Source: Palsa-892 sp035556215
GTDB taxonomy: Bacteria > Pseudomonadota > Alphaproteobacteria > Rhizobiales > Xanthobacteraceae
Direction: 5' to 3'
DNA length: 64,000 bases
Assembly: GCA_035556215.1 (NCBI GenBank)
Contig: DATMFI010000014.1
Span: 1 to 64,000 of the forward strand
In this document: one piece after another, positions 34,776 to 43,503 of the stretch
How the letters are laid out: the number at the start of each line of letters is the position of its first letter
How positions within the stretch are numbered: the first letter of the stretch is position 1
Notes under the pieces: generated by a model
What the model saw: the letters and a program-made list of their open reading frames with translations, nothing else
Told to the model about the DNA's origin: nothing
The model's database searches: none
Made by a program: the position numbers and the translations under genes

Positions 34776-35365
34776 CGCGCATAGCGCGTCAGATCTTCCG
34801 TCGTATCGACATCGGCCAACACCGCCTCGTCCGCTGTCGGAAGCTCGACAAGATTTCGCGCGTAGCGCGCGAACAGATTGCGCGCGCCGATATCGCCCTC
34901 GATCGCCTGCAATTCGGCGAACAGCGAGCGATGCCACAGCACCGGCTTTCCGCGCTTGCCGCCGCAAACCGGCATGACGATCCGCGCTTCGGGATTTGCC
35001 GCCTGCGTTTCGCTCAGTTCGTCAATCAACCGCGGCGTGACGAACGGCATATCGCCGAGCATGACGAGTGCCGCATCCATGTCCGCCGGGATGCCGGCAA
35101 TCCCCGCTCGCAACGATGTCGAAAGGCCCCGCGCATAATCGGGATTGTGCATGGCCGTGAAATCGAGCCCATGCAACGCATCGCGAACGGCTGGCGCATC
35201 GTGCCCGGTCACGACGATCACGCGGCTCGCGCTGGAAGCGAGGGCCGCCGCGGCGGCGCGGCGGATGATCGCCGCTCCATCAATCTCGGCGAGCAGCTTG
35301 TTCCGGCCGGCCATGCGCGTGCCGCGGCCGGCGGCAAGAACGACAGCGGCAAACGTCCACTTCAC
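34772..35365 (-). CDS. MocA-like molybdenum cofactor nucleotidyltransferase
   Basis: A 197-residue NTP-transferase domain protein with the GT-A nucleotide-binding start VVLAAGRGTRMAGRNKLL and metal-binding MLGDMPFV. MocA/MobA-like enzymes attach CMP or GMP to molybdopterin. It overlaps the XdhC gene (ATGA), and this trio is divergent from the molybdenum hydroxylase at 37839-40531, so it most likely makes that enzyme's cofactor. Confidence 0.83.
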   Translation of the reverse strand: MKWTFAAVVLAAGRGTRMAGRNKLLAEIDGAAIIRRAAAAALASSASRVIVVTGHDAPAVRDALHGLDFTAMHNPDYARGLSTSLRAGIAGIPADMDAALVMLGDMPFVTPRLIDELSETQAANPEARIVMPVCGGKRGKPVLWHRSLFAELQAIEGDIGARNLFARYARNLVELPTADEAVLADVDTTEDLTRYAR

Positions 35366-36048
35366 GGCTTGGCCGTGTTGCGCAGCGTTTCGGTCAACTG
35401 CGCGAGAATCGAGATCGAAATTTCCGCCGGGGTCGTAGCACCGATCGCAAGACCGACCGGCGAGCGGATGCGTGCGAGTGTTTCGGTGTCGAACCCCTTC
35501 TGCGCCAGCCGTTCGAGACGGTTGGCATGAGTCTTTCTGGAGCCGAGTGCACCGACATAAAAGCAGCCGGCCTGCAACGCGGCTTCGATGGCGGGGTCGT
35601 CGATTTTCGGATCATGCGTGAGCGCGATCAACGCCGTTCGCCGGTCGAGCCGGTTCGTTTCGAACGCCTGATCGGGCCAACTCGTTATGATTGTCGTTTG
35701 TGGGAATCGCTCGGGCGTCGCAAACCCGGTTCGCGGGTCGATAATCGTGACGTCATAGTTGAGCATTCTCGCCATGGGCGCGAGCGTCTGGGTGATGTGC
35801 ACCGCGCCGATAATCACCATGACGATAGCGGGCAGATGCAATTCGACGAAATAATCCGCCGTTTCGCTCTCGATGCGCGCGCTTTTGCCAAGCGCGACGA
35901 GTTGTTTCAGCCGCTCCGCCAGCGGATCGTGCTCGATTTCGCTTTCGCGCACGAGGCGCTGCGCGCCGCTCGTGAGATCCGTGACAACGACGGCCGCGCG
36001 CCGCGCGGCGCGTTCGATATTCAACTCGCTCAGCAAATCGAGACGCAT
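35362..36048 (-). CDS. XdhC-family protein, C-terminal Rossmann-domain type
   Basis: A 228-residue XdhC/CoxI-family protein. The middle and C-terminal parts hold the XdhC Rossmann region (DVTIIDPRTGFATPERFP, GCFYVGALGSRKTHANRLER, IRSPVGLAIGATTPAEIS). XdhC proteins handle and sulfurate the molybdenum cofactor before insertion. The start at 36048 avoids overlap with the upstream N-terminal-type partner. The two genes together correspond to one full-length XdhC. Confidence 0.8.
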   Translation of the reverse strand: MRLDLLSELNIERAARRAAVVVTDLTSGAQRLVRESEIEHDPLAERLKQLVALGKSARIESETADYFVELHLPAIVMVIIGAVHITQTLAPMARMLNYDVTIIDPRTGFATPERFPQTTIITSWPDQAFETNRLDRRTALIALTHDPKIDDPAIEAALQAGCFYVGALGSRKTHANRLERLAQKGFDTETLARIRSPVGLAIGATTPAEISISILAQLTETLRNTAKP

Positions 36049-36056
36049 CTTTGAAA

Positions 36057-36404
36057 TCAATCGATCTTTTCGATGTAAATTGAGATTTTGCCGCCGCAGG
36101 CAAGGCCAACTTGCCACGCCGATTCATCGGCAATGCCGAAACTGATGAGCGAAGGCTTTCCGGTTTGAATTACCTTTGCCGCCTCCACGATGACGGCGCC
36201 TTCGACGCAACCGCCCGAGATCGAGCCCAGGAAATTATCCCGATCGTCTGCGACAAGATGGCTGCCGATGGGGCGCGGCGAGGAACCCCAGGTTCCGACG
36301 ACGGTTGCGAGTGCAATCTGCCGCCCTTCGCGCCGCCATGCCTCGGCCGTGGCGAGCACATCTTCGTTTCTGGTGTTCAGCGATAATACGTCGTCGATAT
36401 TCAT
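36057..36404 (-). CDS. XdhC-family protein, N-terminal CoxI-type domain
   Basis: A 115-residue protein with the N-terminal XdhC/CoxI segment: LATVVGTWGSSPRPIGSHL and SISGGCVEGAV with its conserved Cys. It lies 8 bp upstream of the C-terminal-type gene, so the family is split over two adjacent genes here. It begins the minus-strand maturation operon and faces the cytochrome gene. Confidence 0.8.
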   Translation of the reverse strand: MNIDDVLSLNTRNEDVLATAEAWRREGRQIALATVVGTWGSSPRPIGSHLVADDRDNFLGSISGGCVEGAVIVEAAKVIQTGKPSLISFGIADESAWQVGLACGGKISIYIEKID

Positions 36405-36414
36405 GCGTTCGACA

Positions 36415-36434
36415 TTATGTCACGTTATGTCACG
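36415..36434. promoter_or_regulatory. Tandem 10-bp repeat in the divergent promoter region
   Basis: TTATGTCACG occurs twice in perfect tandem, 10 bp upstream of the XdhC-type start and about 140 bp from the cytochrome gene. A palindrome TTGTACAA follows at 36442-36449. Direct repeats one helical turn apart are typical of activator sites; the protein is unknown. Confidence 0.45.
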
Positions 36435-36570
36435 TTTCGCCTTGTACAATGGAACAATGATTTTCACGTAACGTTGCGATCATACGCGGCGCCGGTTGTT
36501 TGTGCCTCCTCAGAAGTGATGTAAGCTGAGGTTACTGCTCTTTCCTGGATATGCCTACGAGGGAGCTGAA

Positions 36571-37842
36571 ATGCAGTTACGACGCATTCTTTATGGCGTT
36601 ATCGCAGTTTTTATTCTTGCGATCCTCGCTGGCTTTGCGTGGACATGGCGTCCCGCGATCGCTCCCCTCGCAGCCAACGAAAAGCCCGCCGCTGACAAGC
36701 AGGCCATCAGTCACGGCGCGGAACTTGCCGCCATCGGCAATTGTGCCGATTGCCACACCACACCGGGCGGCACCGCGTATACCGGCGGCCGCGCCATTCC
36801 GACGCCGTTCGGCACGATCTATTCGAGCAACCTGACGCCTGACCGCGATACCGGAATCGGAGCGTGGCCGGAGGAGGCATTCCGCCGCGCCATGCGCGAC
36901 GGCGTCGATCGCGAAGGGCGCCAGCTTTATCCGGCCTTCCCCTACGATCACTTCACCAAGGCGACGGGCGAAGACATCCACGCGCTATACGCGTTCCTGA
37001 TGAGCCGGCCGGCGGTGAAGAATACGATTCCCGCCAATGCGCTGGATTTTCCCTTCAACTATCGGCCGATCGTCGCGGGATGGAAGGTTTTGTTCCTCAA
37101 CCGTGCAAGTCTCGAGCCCGACCGCAGCAAGAGCGCCGAGTGGAATCGCGGCCGCTATCTCGTCGAAGGCCTCGGCCATTGCGGCGCGTGCCACACGCCG
37201 CGCAATGCGCTCGGCGCGGAAAAGAAAGGCAGCGCTTACGCGGGCGGCGTCACCGAAGGCTGGTATGCCCCGCCGCTCAACTCTACCATCGTCGCCGCGC
37301 ATAAATGGACGGTCGATCAGCTCGCCGAATTTCTTGCGACCGGTTGGCACGAAATGCACGGGGCTGCCGCCGGGCCGATGGCCGATGTCGCCAAAAACCT
37401 GAGCGAGGCGTCGCATCAGGATGTTCGCGCCATCGCCACCTATATCGCGAGCCTGTCGAGCGACGCACAGGCCGGAGCAATGCCGCTTCAGGACAAGGCG
37501 CCGGCCAACGCATCGCCGGAAGTGGTCGCGATCTACAACGGCGCCTGCGCGAAATGCCATAACGATCGCCATGCGGTCGGCCCGTCGAAAGCGCTGCCGC
37601 TGTCGCTCAGCACGGCGGTACGCCAGGCGGATTCGGGCAATGCCGTTCGCGTCATTCTTCACGGCATCCAGTCGTATCGCGAGAGCGGCGGCCCTTACAT
37701 GCCGGCCTTCGACGGCATGTTGTCTGACGAGCAGATCGCCGCCGTCGCCGATTATGTCCGCGCCCGCTATAGCAGCCAGCCGCAATGGACGGACGCCAAA
37801 ACACAAATCGCCAAAGCCAGACAGCAGGGAGCCCAGCCATGA
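36571..37842 (+). CDS. Triheme c-type cytochrome subunit of a molybdenum hydroxylase
   Basis: A 423-residue protein with an N-terminal membrane anchor (residues 5-25) and three C-x2-C-H heme sites: CADCH, CGACH and CAKCH. It resembles the cytochrome subunit of membrane aldehyde and alcohol dehydrogenases. It overlaps the iron-sulfur gene (ATGA) and should pass electrons from the hydroxylase to the respiratory chain. GGGAG lies 7 nt before the ATG. Confidence 0.88.
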   Translation: MQLRRILYGVIAVFILAILAGFAWTWRPAIAPLAANEKPAADKQAISHGAELAAIGNCADCHTTPGGTAYTGGRAIPTPFGTIYSSNLTPDRDTGIGAWPEEAFRRAMRDGVDREGRQLYPAFPYDHFTKATGEDIHALYAFLMSRPAVKNTIPANALDFPFNYRPIVAGWKVLFLNRASLEPDRSKSAEWNRGRYLVEGLGHCGACHTPRNALGAEKKGSAYAGGVTEGWYAPPLNSTIVAAHKWTVDQLAEFLATGWHEMHGAAAGPMADVAKNLSEASHQDVRAIATYIASLSSDAQAGAMPLQDKAPANASPEVVAIYNGACAKCHNDRHAVGPSKALPLSLSTAVRQADSGNAVRVILHGIQSYRESGGPYMPAFDGMLSDEQIAAVADYVRARYSSQPQWTDAKTQIAKARQQGAQP

Positions 37843-38294
37843 CAATCGCGCTAAAGGTCAATGGCAAATCGCACGATATCAGCGCCGATCCATCGACGCC
37901 GCTCCTTTACGTCCTGCGTAATGAACTCGGTCTGCATGGGCCGAAATTCGGCTGCGGCCTCGGCCAGTGCGGCGCCTGCACGGTGCATGTCGATGGCCGC
38001 GCGACTTTCTCCTGCATCCTGCCGCTCGCGGCGATCGGCAATCGCGAGATCACCACGACCGAAGGGCTGATGGAGAACGGCAAGCCGAACAAGCTACAGC
38101 AAGCCTTCATCGACGAGGAAGCCGCGCAATGCGGCTATTGCATCTCGGGCATGGTGATGCGGGCGCAGGCACTGTTGAAGGTGAAGCCCAACCCGACGGA
38201 AGCCGAGATCCGCAACCATATGCGGCCCAATCTTTGCCGCTGCGGCACCCATGCCGCTATCCTGCGCGCAATCCGGCGCGCGGCCGCCGCGTAA
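37839..38294 (+). CDS. [2Fe-2S] subunit of a molybdenum hydroxylase (IorA-like)
   Basis: A 151-residue subunit with plant-type cluster cysteines (GCGLGQCGACTVHVDG) and the C-terminal all-helical cluster (QCGYCISGMV and NLCRCGTH). It is of the isoquinoline 1-oxidoreductase/nicotinate dehydrogenase type. It shuttles electrons from the molybdenum site in the next subunit to the cytochrome upstream. Confidence 0.92.
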   Translation: MTIALKVNGKSHDISADPSTPLLYVLRNELGLHGPKFGCGLGQCGACTVHVDGRATFSCILPLAAIGNREITTTEGLMENGKPNKLQQAFIDEEAAQCGYCISGMVMRAQALLKVKPNPTEAEIRNHMRPNLCRCGTHAAILRAIRRAAAA

Positions 38295-38305
38295 GGAGGC
38301 CCGCC

Positions 38306-40531
38306 ATGAATGTCTCTTTGAATATCTCTTTCACGCCTTCGCGCCGCGATCTTCTCAAGGGCAGCGGAGCTCTTGTCGTCGCTTTCTCGCTGCGGCCGCT
38401 TAGCGCGCTGGCGCAAACCCTCCCGCCGGCGAAATCCGTGGCGCTCGATCAGGTCGATACGTTCCTCGCCATCGACGCCAGGGGCAAGGTGACGGTCTAC
38501 GCCGGCAAGGTCGATCTCGGCACCGGCATCCGCATAGGCTTCGCGCAGATCGTCGCCGACGAACTCGACGTGCCGCTCGAGAACGTCGATATCGTCGAAG
38601 GCGACACCGCCCTCACCCCCGACCAGGGCCCGACCTATGGCAGCCAGTCGATCCAGATCGGCGGCGTGCAAATCCGCCAGGCATCCGCCACCGCGCGCAG
38701 CGCGCTGCTCGACGAAGCGGCGAAGCGGTTGAACGTCCCGAAGGAAGACCTGACCGTCGCCGATGGCGTCATTCGCGCGAAATCCTCGAATGCGACGACT
38801 AGCTACGGCGAGCTCATCGGCGGCAAGAGCTTCGAGCTGAAGCTGGATCCCAACGCGCCGCTCAAGAATCCGGCGGACTACAAGATCGTCGGCAAGCGCA
38901 TCTCTCGCCGCGACATCACCGGCAAGGTCACCGGCGGTTTCACCTATATGCACGACTTCCGCGTGCCGGGCATGCTGCACGGCAGCGTCATTCGTCCGCC
39001 CGCGCTCGGCGCCAAGCTCGAAAGCGTCGATGAATCCTCGATCAAGGACATTCCGGGCGTCGTCAAGATCGTGCGCGAAGGCAACTTTCTCGGCGTTGTC
39101 ACCGACAACGAGTGGTCGGCGGTGCGCGCCGCGCGCCAATTGAAAGCAACCTGGTCGAAATCCGAAACGCTGCCCGACGAAAAGAAGCTTTGGGAGCATG
39201 TCCGCGCCACCAAGATCGTCAAGGACGACGTCACCAGCAATATCGGCGATGTCGCCACCGCGCTCAAAGCGGACGGCAAGAAGATTCAGGCCAGCTACGA
39301 TTTTCACATCCATACGCACGGCTCGATCGGCCCGTCGTGCTCGATCTCGGAATTCCGCGACGGCAAGCTGATCAACTGGTCGGCCTCGCAAGCGACGCAC
39401 AATTTGCGCAAGCAACTCGCACAGATGCTGTCGATGCCGGTCGAAGACGTGCGCTGCGTCTATATCGACGGCGCGGGCTGCTACGGCCGCAACGGCCACG
39501 AAGACGCCGCGGGCGATTCCGCCCTGCTCGCCAAGGCCACTGGCAAGCCTGTGCGCGTGCAATGGTCGCGCGCCGACGAGCACGGCTGGGATCCGAAAGG
39601 CCCGCCGACCTTGATCGATCTGCGCGCCAATCTCGACAGCAGCGGCAATGTGACGGCCTGGGAATCTGAATTCTTCATCCCGCAAGGCGGCGCCGGCATG
39701 GTCGAACTGGTCGCGGCCAATCTCACCGGCTTTCCGGCCGATCGCTCGCTGTTCCCCGGCGGCATCGTCCAGGATTCAGCGATTCCTTACAAAATCGCGA
39801 ATGTCCGGACTGTTTGCCGCCGGCTCGAAACGACACCCTTCCGGCCATCCTGGATCCGCACACCGGGCCGGATGCAGAACACTTTCGCGAACGAATGCTT
39901 CCTCGACGAGCTGGCGGCGGCGGCGAATGCCGACCCATTCGAATACCGCATGCGCTACATCGACCCGTCCGACAAGCGCGGCATTGAAGTATTGGAGCGG
40001 CTGATCAAACTCGCCAACTGGGAGAAGCGCCCCTCGCCGCAGAAGAATATCAACGGCAATATCGTGAAAGGCCGCGGCATCAGCTACGTCAAATACGAGC
40101 TGGTGCGCACTTATGTCGGCATGGTCGCCGAAGTCGAGGTCGACCGCACGAACGGCGATGTCCGCGTCACCAAATTCTACGTGACCCATGACTGCGGCCA
40201 GATCATCAACCCGAACGGCGTGCAGGCGCAGATCGAGGGCAGCATCATTCAAACGTTGAGCCGCACGATGAAGGAGCAGCTCACCTTCGACCGCAGCATG
40301 GTGACGAGCCTCGACTGGGCGAGCTACCCGATCCTCACCTTCCCGGAAGTGCCGGAGATCGTGATGGACCTGATCGACCGGCCGAACGAAAAGCCGTGGG
40401 GCGCGGGCGAGCCGACGGCGGCGCTCGTTCCGTCCGCGATCTCGAACGCGATATTCGACGCGACCGGCGCGCGGCTGCGCTCGGTGCCGTTCAAGCGCGA
40501 CAAAGTAAAAGCGGCGCTGCAGCAGGTCTAG
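38306..40531 (+). CDS. Molybdopterin-binding subunit of a molybdenum hydroxylase (IorB/aldehyde oxidase-like)
   Basis: A 741-residue xanthine oxidase-family subunit with a Tat-like N-terminus (RRDLLKG at 15-21), suggesting export of the folded enzyme to the periplasm with its membrane cytochrome. A perfect AAGGAGG precedes the ATG. The conserved acidic region KPWGAGEPTAALVPSAISNA near the C-terminus includes the expected catalytic Glu. The substrate is unknown; aldehydes and N-heterocycles are typical. A strong terminator follows. Confidence 0.89.
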   Translation: MNVSLNISFTPSRRDLLKGSGALVVAFSLRPLSALAQTLPPAKSVALDQVDTFLAIDARGKVTVYAGKVDLGTGIRIGFAQIVADELDVPLENVDIVEGDTALTPDQGPTYGSQSIQIGGVQIRQASATARSALLDEAAKRLNVPKEDLTVADGVIRAKSSNATTSYGELIGGKSFELKLDPNAPLKNPADYKIVGKRISRRDITGKVTGGFTYMHDFRVPGMLHGSVIRPPALGAKLESVDESSIKDIPGVVKIVREGNFLGVVTDNEWSAVRAARQLKATWSKSETLPDEKKLWEHVRATKIVKDDVTSNIGDVATALKADGKKIQASYDFHIHTHGSIGPSCSISEFRDGKLINWSASQATHNLRKQLAQMLSMPVEDVRCVYIDGAGCYGRNGHEDAAGDSALLAKATGKPVRVQWSRADEHGWDPKGPPTLIDLRANLDSSGNVTAWESEFFIPQGGAGMVELVAANLTGFPADRSLFPGGIVQDSAIPYKIANVRTVCRRLETTPFRPSWIRTPGRMQNTFANECFLDELAAAANADPFEYRMRYIDPSDKRGIEVLERLIKLANWEKRPSPQKNINGNIVKGRGISYVKYELVRTYVGMVAEVEVDRTNGDVRVTKFYVTHDCGQIINPNGVQAQIEGSIIQTLSRTMKEQLTFDRSMVTSLDWASYPILTFPEVPEIVMDLIDRPNEKPWGAGEPTAALVPSAISNAIFDATGARLRSVPFKRDKVKAALQQV

Positions 40532-40558
40532 ATTCCGGCTGGCGTCTTGCCAAATTTC

Positions 40559-40591
40559 ATCGGCGCGGCCTTTCTTGCCGCGCCGATTTTT
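40559..40591 (+). terminator. Intrinsic terminator of the molybdenum hydroxylase operon
   Basis: An 11-bp perfect stem (ATCGGCGCGGC with GCCGCGCCGAT), a 7-nt loop and a T-run begin 28 bp after the stop codon. Confidence 0.9.
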
Positions 40592-40911
40592 GTTGCACGC
40601 GAGTCGCGCGGCGAAATTCGATGCGCGAGGACAAATTTCGGCTGCGGCATTTCGACCGCTCGAATTATTTTCATCGCAAAGCGCCACAGACATTAACGCG
40701 CGAAAAATTTCTTTTGATTTTACAGTACGGAACTCGAGGCATTTGTTTGTTTGGAACTTTTGCAAAAATATTTTTGACGCAACTTTTCGAGCGAGCGCCG
40801 TATCCTCGCCGGATTTGCCTGCTGAATTCCACGCGCCAAGATCATCGCTGCATCGGTTTCACAAAAACTTCTTCGTGAATCGCTACAGCATCGCATCGGT
40901 CGCTCAACTTC
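40592..40911. other. Intergenic region before the exopolysaccharide locus
   Basis: About 320 bp without a supportable gene. It is more AT-rich than its surroundings, particularly 40690-40790 (for example GCAAAAATATTTTTGACG), and is likely the promoter and leader of the exopolysaccharide genes. I saw no strong inverted repeat. Confidence 0.4.
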
Positions 40912-41526
40912 ATGACCGAACGAATTCGTGGGGTCGATGCCGCAAACATGAACTGGGGCGTGATAGTGACGGTGTTTGCATTATTGGGACCTTTGCTCGC
41001 GGGCTGCGACGGCGCGCGCGGCGTCATTGCAAACGCGGAACCCATCGCGGCCGCACCGGCACCCGCCGCCTATCGTCTGACCACCGGCGATAAAGTGAAG
41101 GTCACGGTCTATAACGAGCCGGACCTGACCGGCGAGTTCCAGGTCAACGACGCCGGGAACGTATCCTTTCCGCTCGCCGGCGACATCCCCGCCAACGGCG
41201 CGACCGTCTCCGAGTTCCAGCAGCGCCTGACAACGAAACTGCGCAAGGGCTACGTCAAAAACCCTCGTGTTTCCGTCGAAATCAGCACTTATCGGCCATT
41301 CAACGTCATCGGCGAAGTCAAGAACGCGGGGCAATATCCCTATCGCCCCGGCCTCACCTTGAGCGACGCCGTCGCGATGGCCGGCGGCTACACCTATCGG
41401 GCCAATCAGAACACCGCCTATATCCGCCGCGCGGACGCGAGCGGCGAAACGTCCGTGAATACGGACCAGGGCGGCATCACCGTTGGGCCGGGCGACAACA
41501 TTCGCATTCCTGAACGCTACTTCTAA
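40912..41526 (+). CDS. Polysaccharide export lipoprotein (Wza/KpsD family)
   Basis: A 204-residue outer-membrane lipoprotein. A signal peptide with lipobox LAGC (Cys at residue 32) precedes a Poly_export domain (YRLTTGDKVKVTVYNEPDL) and a SLBB-like domain (PFNVIGEVKNAGQYPYRPG). It would form part of the channel through which polymer leaves the cell. An ATG at 40948 gives a more standard signal peptide and is a good alternative start. Confidence 0.85.
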   Translation: MTERIRGVDAANMNWGVIVTVFALLGPLLAGCDGARGVIANAEPIAAAPAPAAYRLTTGDKVKVTVYNEPDLTGEFQVNDAGNVSFPLAGDIPANGATVSEFQQRLTTKLRKGYVKNPRVSVEISTYRPFNVIGEVKNAGQYPYRPGLTLSDAVAMAGGYTYRANQNTAYIRRADASGETSVNTDQGGITVGPGDNIRIPERYF

Positions 41527-41632
41527 CCACGAACACGGAGGCCGGACCGAGCTTTTCTAGCCGTCACCATCAATCCATCAAGGAGAAGCCGCGCTCACGG
41601 CGCGGTATCCGATACCGAATGGGGGTACACGG

Positions 41633-41956
41633 ATGATCGCTACCAACTCAGGAGCCGTTTCTGACACGGCTTTGACCACGGATTTGCTGCTTATCGCCGA
41701 GCAGCATCCGCAATCGCTGGCGCAAAATTGCGCCAAGGAATGCGCCAAGGAATGCGTAACGGAATGCGTAACGGAATGCGCGCCGCCGCCGAAAGCCGCG
41801 GCTGCGCATGCGTCCATCGCGGCGAAACATTTTCCCTATGCACGAATTGACCGGAAAACGGTAAGGCGCACCAGGCGGTTGGGGCCTGCGCTGTCGCTCT
41901 CGACAACGCGGCAGGTTTATCCCGACGAGGATGCAGCCGCGAGCATCGCGGGTTAG
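41633..41956 (+). CDS. Hypothetical small protein with regularly spaced cysteines
   Basis: A possible 107-residue protein that I do not recognise. Residues 33-49 contain five Cys each four residues apart, encoded by four 12-bp repeats. The rest is Ala- and Arg-rich without signal peptide. It lies between two exopolysaccharide genes, in the same direction. No convincing ribosome binding site precedes it, so it may be non-coding. Confidence 0.3.
   Translation: MIATNSGAVSDTALTTDLLLIAEQHPQSLAQNCAKECAKECVTECVTECAPPPKAAAAHASIAAKHFPYARIDRKTVRRTRRLGPALSLSTTRQVYPDEDAAASIAG
41733..41780 (+). repeat. Four tandem 12-bp repeats
   Basis: Two copies of GCCAAGGAATGC are followed by two of GTAACGGAATGC. The unit is a multiple of three, so the frame at 41633 is kept and yields K/T-E-C repeats. 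Confidence 0.9.
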
Positions 41957-42219
41957 CCCGCGCCTCGCGCATCTCAATCTTCTCCACATGACGAAGGGTA
42001 CTGCCGCGGACGCCGCCGCGGCAGATGATAGGTTTTTGTTCCTGCAGATGAAACGCAGATGAAACGGTGCGTCGAAATATCGGGTGCGAAGCGAAAATAT
42101 TTCGGAACGGAACGCAACGCACAAAGTTGGATTGGAGAGATTTGGGGAAGATGCGGACCGGGGACATGAATGACAAACACGCCGACTCTGAATACGCACG
42201 ACTCGACTAGGGCGCGCGC
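41957..42219. other. Structured intergenic region before the outer-membrane barrel gene
   Basis: It holds a 9-bp perfect hairpin (42001-42024, CTGCCGCGG with CCGCGGCAG), a tandem pair of GCAGATGAAAC (42044-42065), and an inverted repeat CGAAATAT/ATATTTCG (42073-42104). No gene is convincing. The concentration of repeats suggests a regulated promoter or leader for the downstream genes. Confidence 0.4.
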
Positions 42220-43503
42220 GTGCAAACCAGTTTTCGAGTAATCATCATGACGCTCGCGCTGATGGCCGGTTCGACTGCGGGAGGGTTCGCGGATGACGCG
42301 CTGCCGGACGATGTGCTGTCGCGCATTCCGGTGAAGGATCGCCCGCACCCCGAATTTGATCCCGTCGGCATCCAGTACAATTCGATCTTCTTCTATCCGA
42401 AACTCACCACCGGATTGCTTTTCGATTCGAATGTCTATGCCAGCAACACCAATCCGCGATCCGATGCCGCCCTCATCTTCTCGCCCGAGCTCACGATCCG
42501 CTCCGGCCCGAAGACCTACGGTTACGATCCCAATCCGCAGCCGTTTTCATACGAGTTCAATATCGGCGCCGATATCTATCGCTTTCGCAACATCACAACC
42601 GAAAACCGCGAGAACGCGCATGCCAAGCTTGTAACGCATGCGGAATTCGCTCACGACCTGATTTTCGATACGGCGTTCGAGGCGGCGCGCAAACACGAAG
42701 AGCGCGGCAGCTCCTCGTCGCCGATCGACGCCCGCAACCCTGTTCCCTATTGGGATCTCAAGGGCGAACTGGCGCTGACCAAGAAATTCAACCGCTTCGG
42801 CACCACTTTCGATGTCACCGCTCGCCGCCTCACCTATGGCGACGTCGACTCGTTCTCCGGCGTGCCGCTCGATCAATCGTGGCGCAACGGCAATATCTTC
42901 ACCGGCTCGATCAAGCCGTTCTACGAGTTCTCGCCCGGCTATCGCGCCTTCTTTCTGCTCCAGGCGAATACCCGAAACTATGCGGGCACCGGCACCCTGA
43001 ACCGCGATTCCAACGGCTATATCATTCGCGGCGGCCTCGATTTCGTTGTCAGCCCGTTATTCTACGGCACCGCCGAGATCGGCTACCTCTCGCAGAGTTA
43101 CGATAATCCCGCGATCCCACCGATCGACGGCTTGTCGTTCTCGGGCCGGGCCACCTGGCTCATGACCAAACTGATGACGGCGACCTTCTCCGCGGAGCGC
43201 ACGGTCGCCGAGACGACGACGCCCGATTTCAACGGCATGCTGCGGACCTCATTCGGCGCGCGCATCGACTACGAGCTTTTGCGCAATCTCATCCTCTACG
43301 CCGAGCCGAAATATATCGACGAAGAATTTCCCGGCACGGCACGCCACGACAAGCTCGCGAAAGTGTCGGCGGGTTTCGATTACCTGATGAACCGGCGCCT
43401 CAAGCTTGGGCTGCGATACGACTTCATCGACCGCAACTCGACCATCCCTGCTTACACTTATGACGAACATGTGGTGACGCTTAATGTTACAACGCAGTAT
43501 TGA
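42220..43503 (+). CDS. Outer-membrane beta-barrel protein of the exopolysaccharide locus
   Basis: A 427-residue secreted protein: signal peptide (cleavage near GGFA, residue 24), then alternating hydrophobic/aromatic strands through to a C-terminal VTLNVTTQY, an outer-membrane barrel ending in an aromatic residue. It resembles barrels that accompany polysaccharide export systems in rhizobia. The start is GTG at 42220; ATG at 42247 is an alternative. It overlaps the kinase gene by 20 bp. Confidence 0.72.
   Translation: MQTSFRVIIMTLALMAGSTAGGFADDALPDDVLSRIPVKDRPHPEFDPVGIQYNSIFFYPKLTTGLLFDSNVYASNTNPRSDAALIFSPELTIRSGPKTYGYDPNPQPFSYEFNIGADIYRFRNITTENRENAHAKLVTHAEFAHDLIFDTAFEAARKHEERGSSSSPIDARNPVPYWDLKGELALTKKFNRFGTTFDVTARRLTYGDVDSFSGVPLDQSWRNGNIFTGSIKPFYEFSPGYRAFFLLQANTRNYAGTGTLNRDSNGYIIRGGLDFVVSPLFYGTAEIGYLSQSYDNPAIPPIDGLSFSGRATWLMTKLMTATFSAERTVAETTTPDFNGMLRTSFGARIDYELLRNLILYAEPKYIDEEFPGTARHDKLAKVSAGFDYLMNRRLKLGLRYDFIDRNSTIPAYTYDEHVVTLNVTTQY

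Noticed and set aside
40575..41093. Open frames upstream of the export lipoprotein
   Set aside because: They overlap the terminator and AT-rich promoter region and have no ribosome binding site or recognisable domain.
41733..41780. CRISPR array
   Set aside because: The units are only 12 bp and directly adjacent, without spacers.
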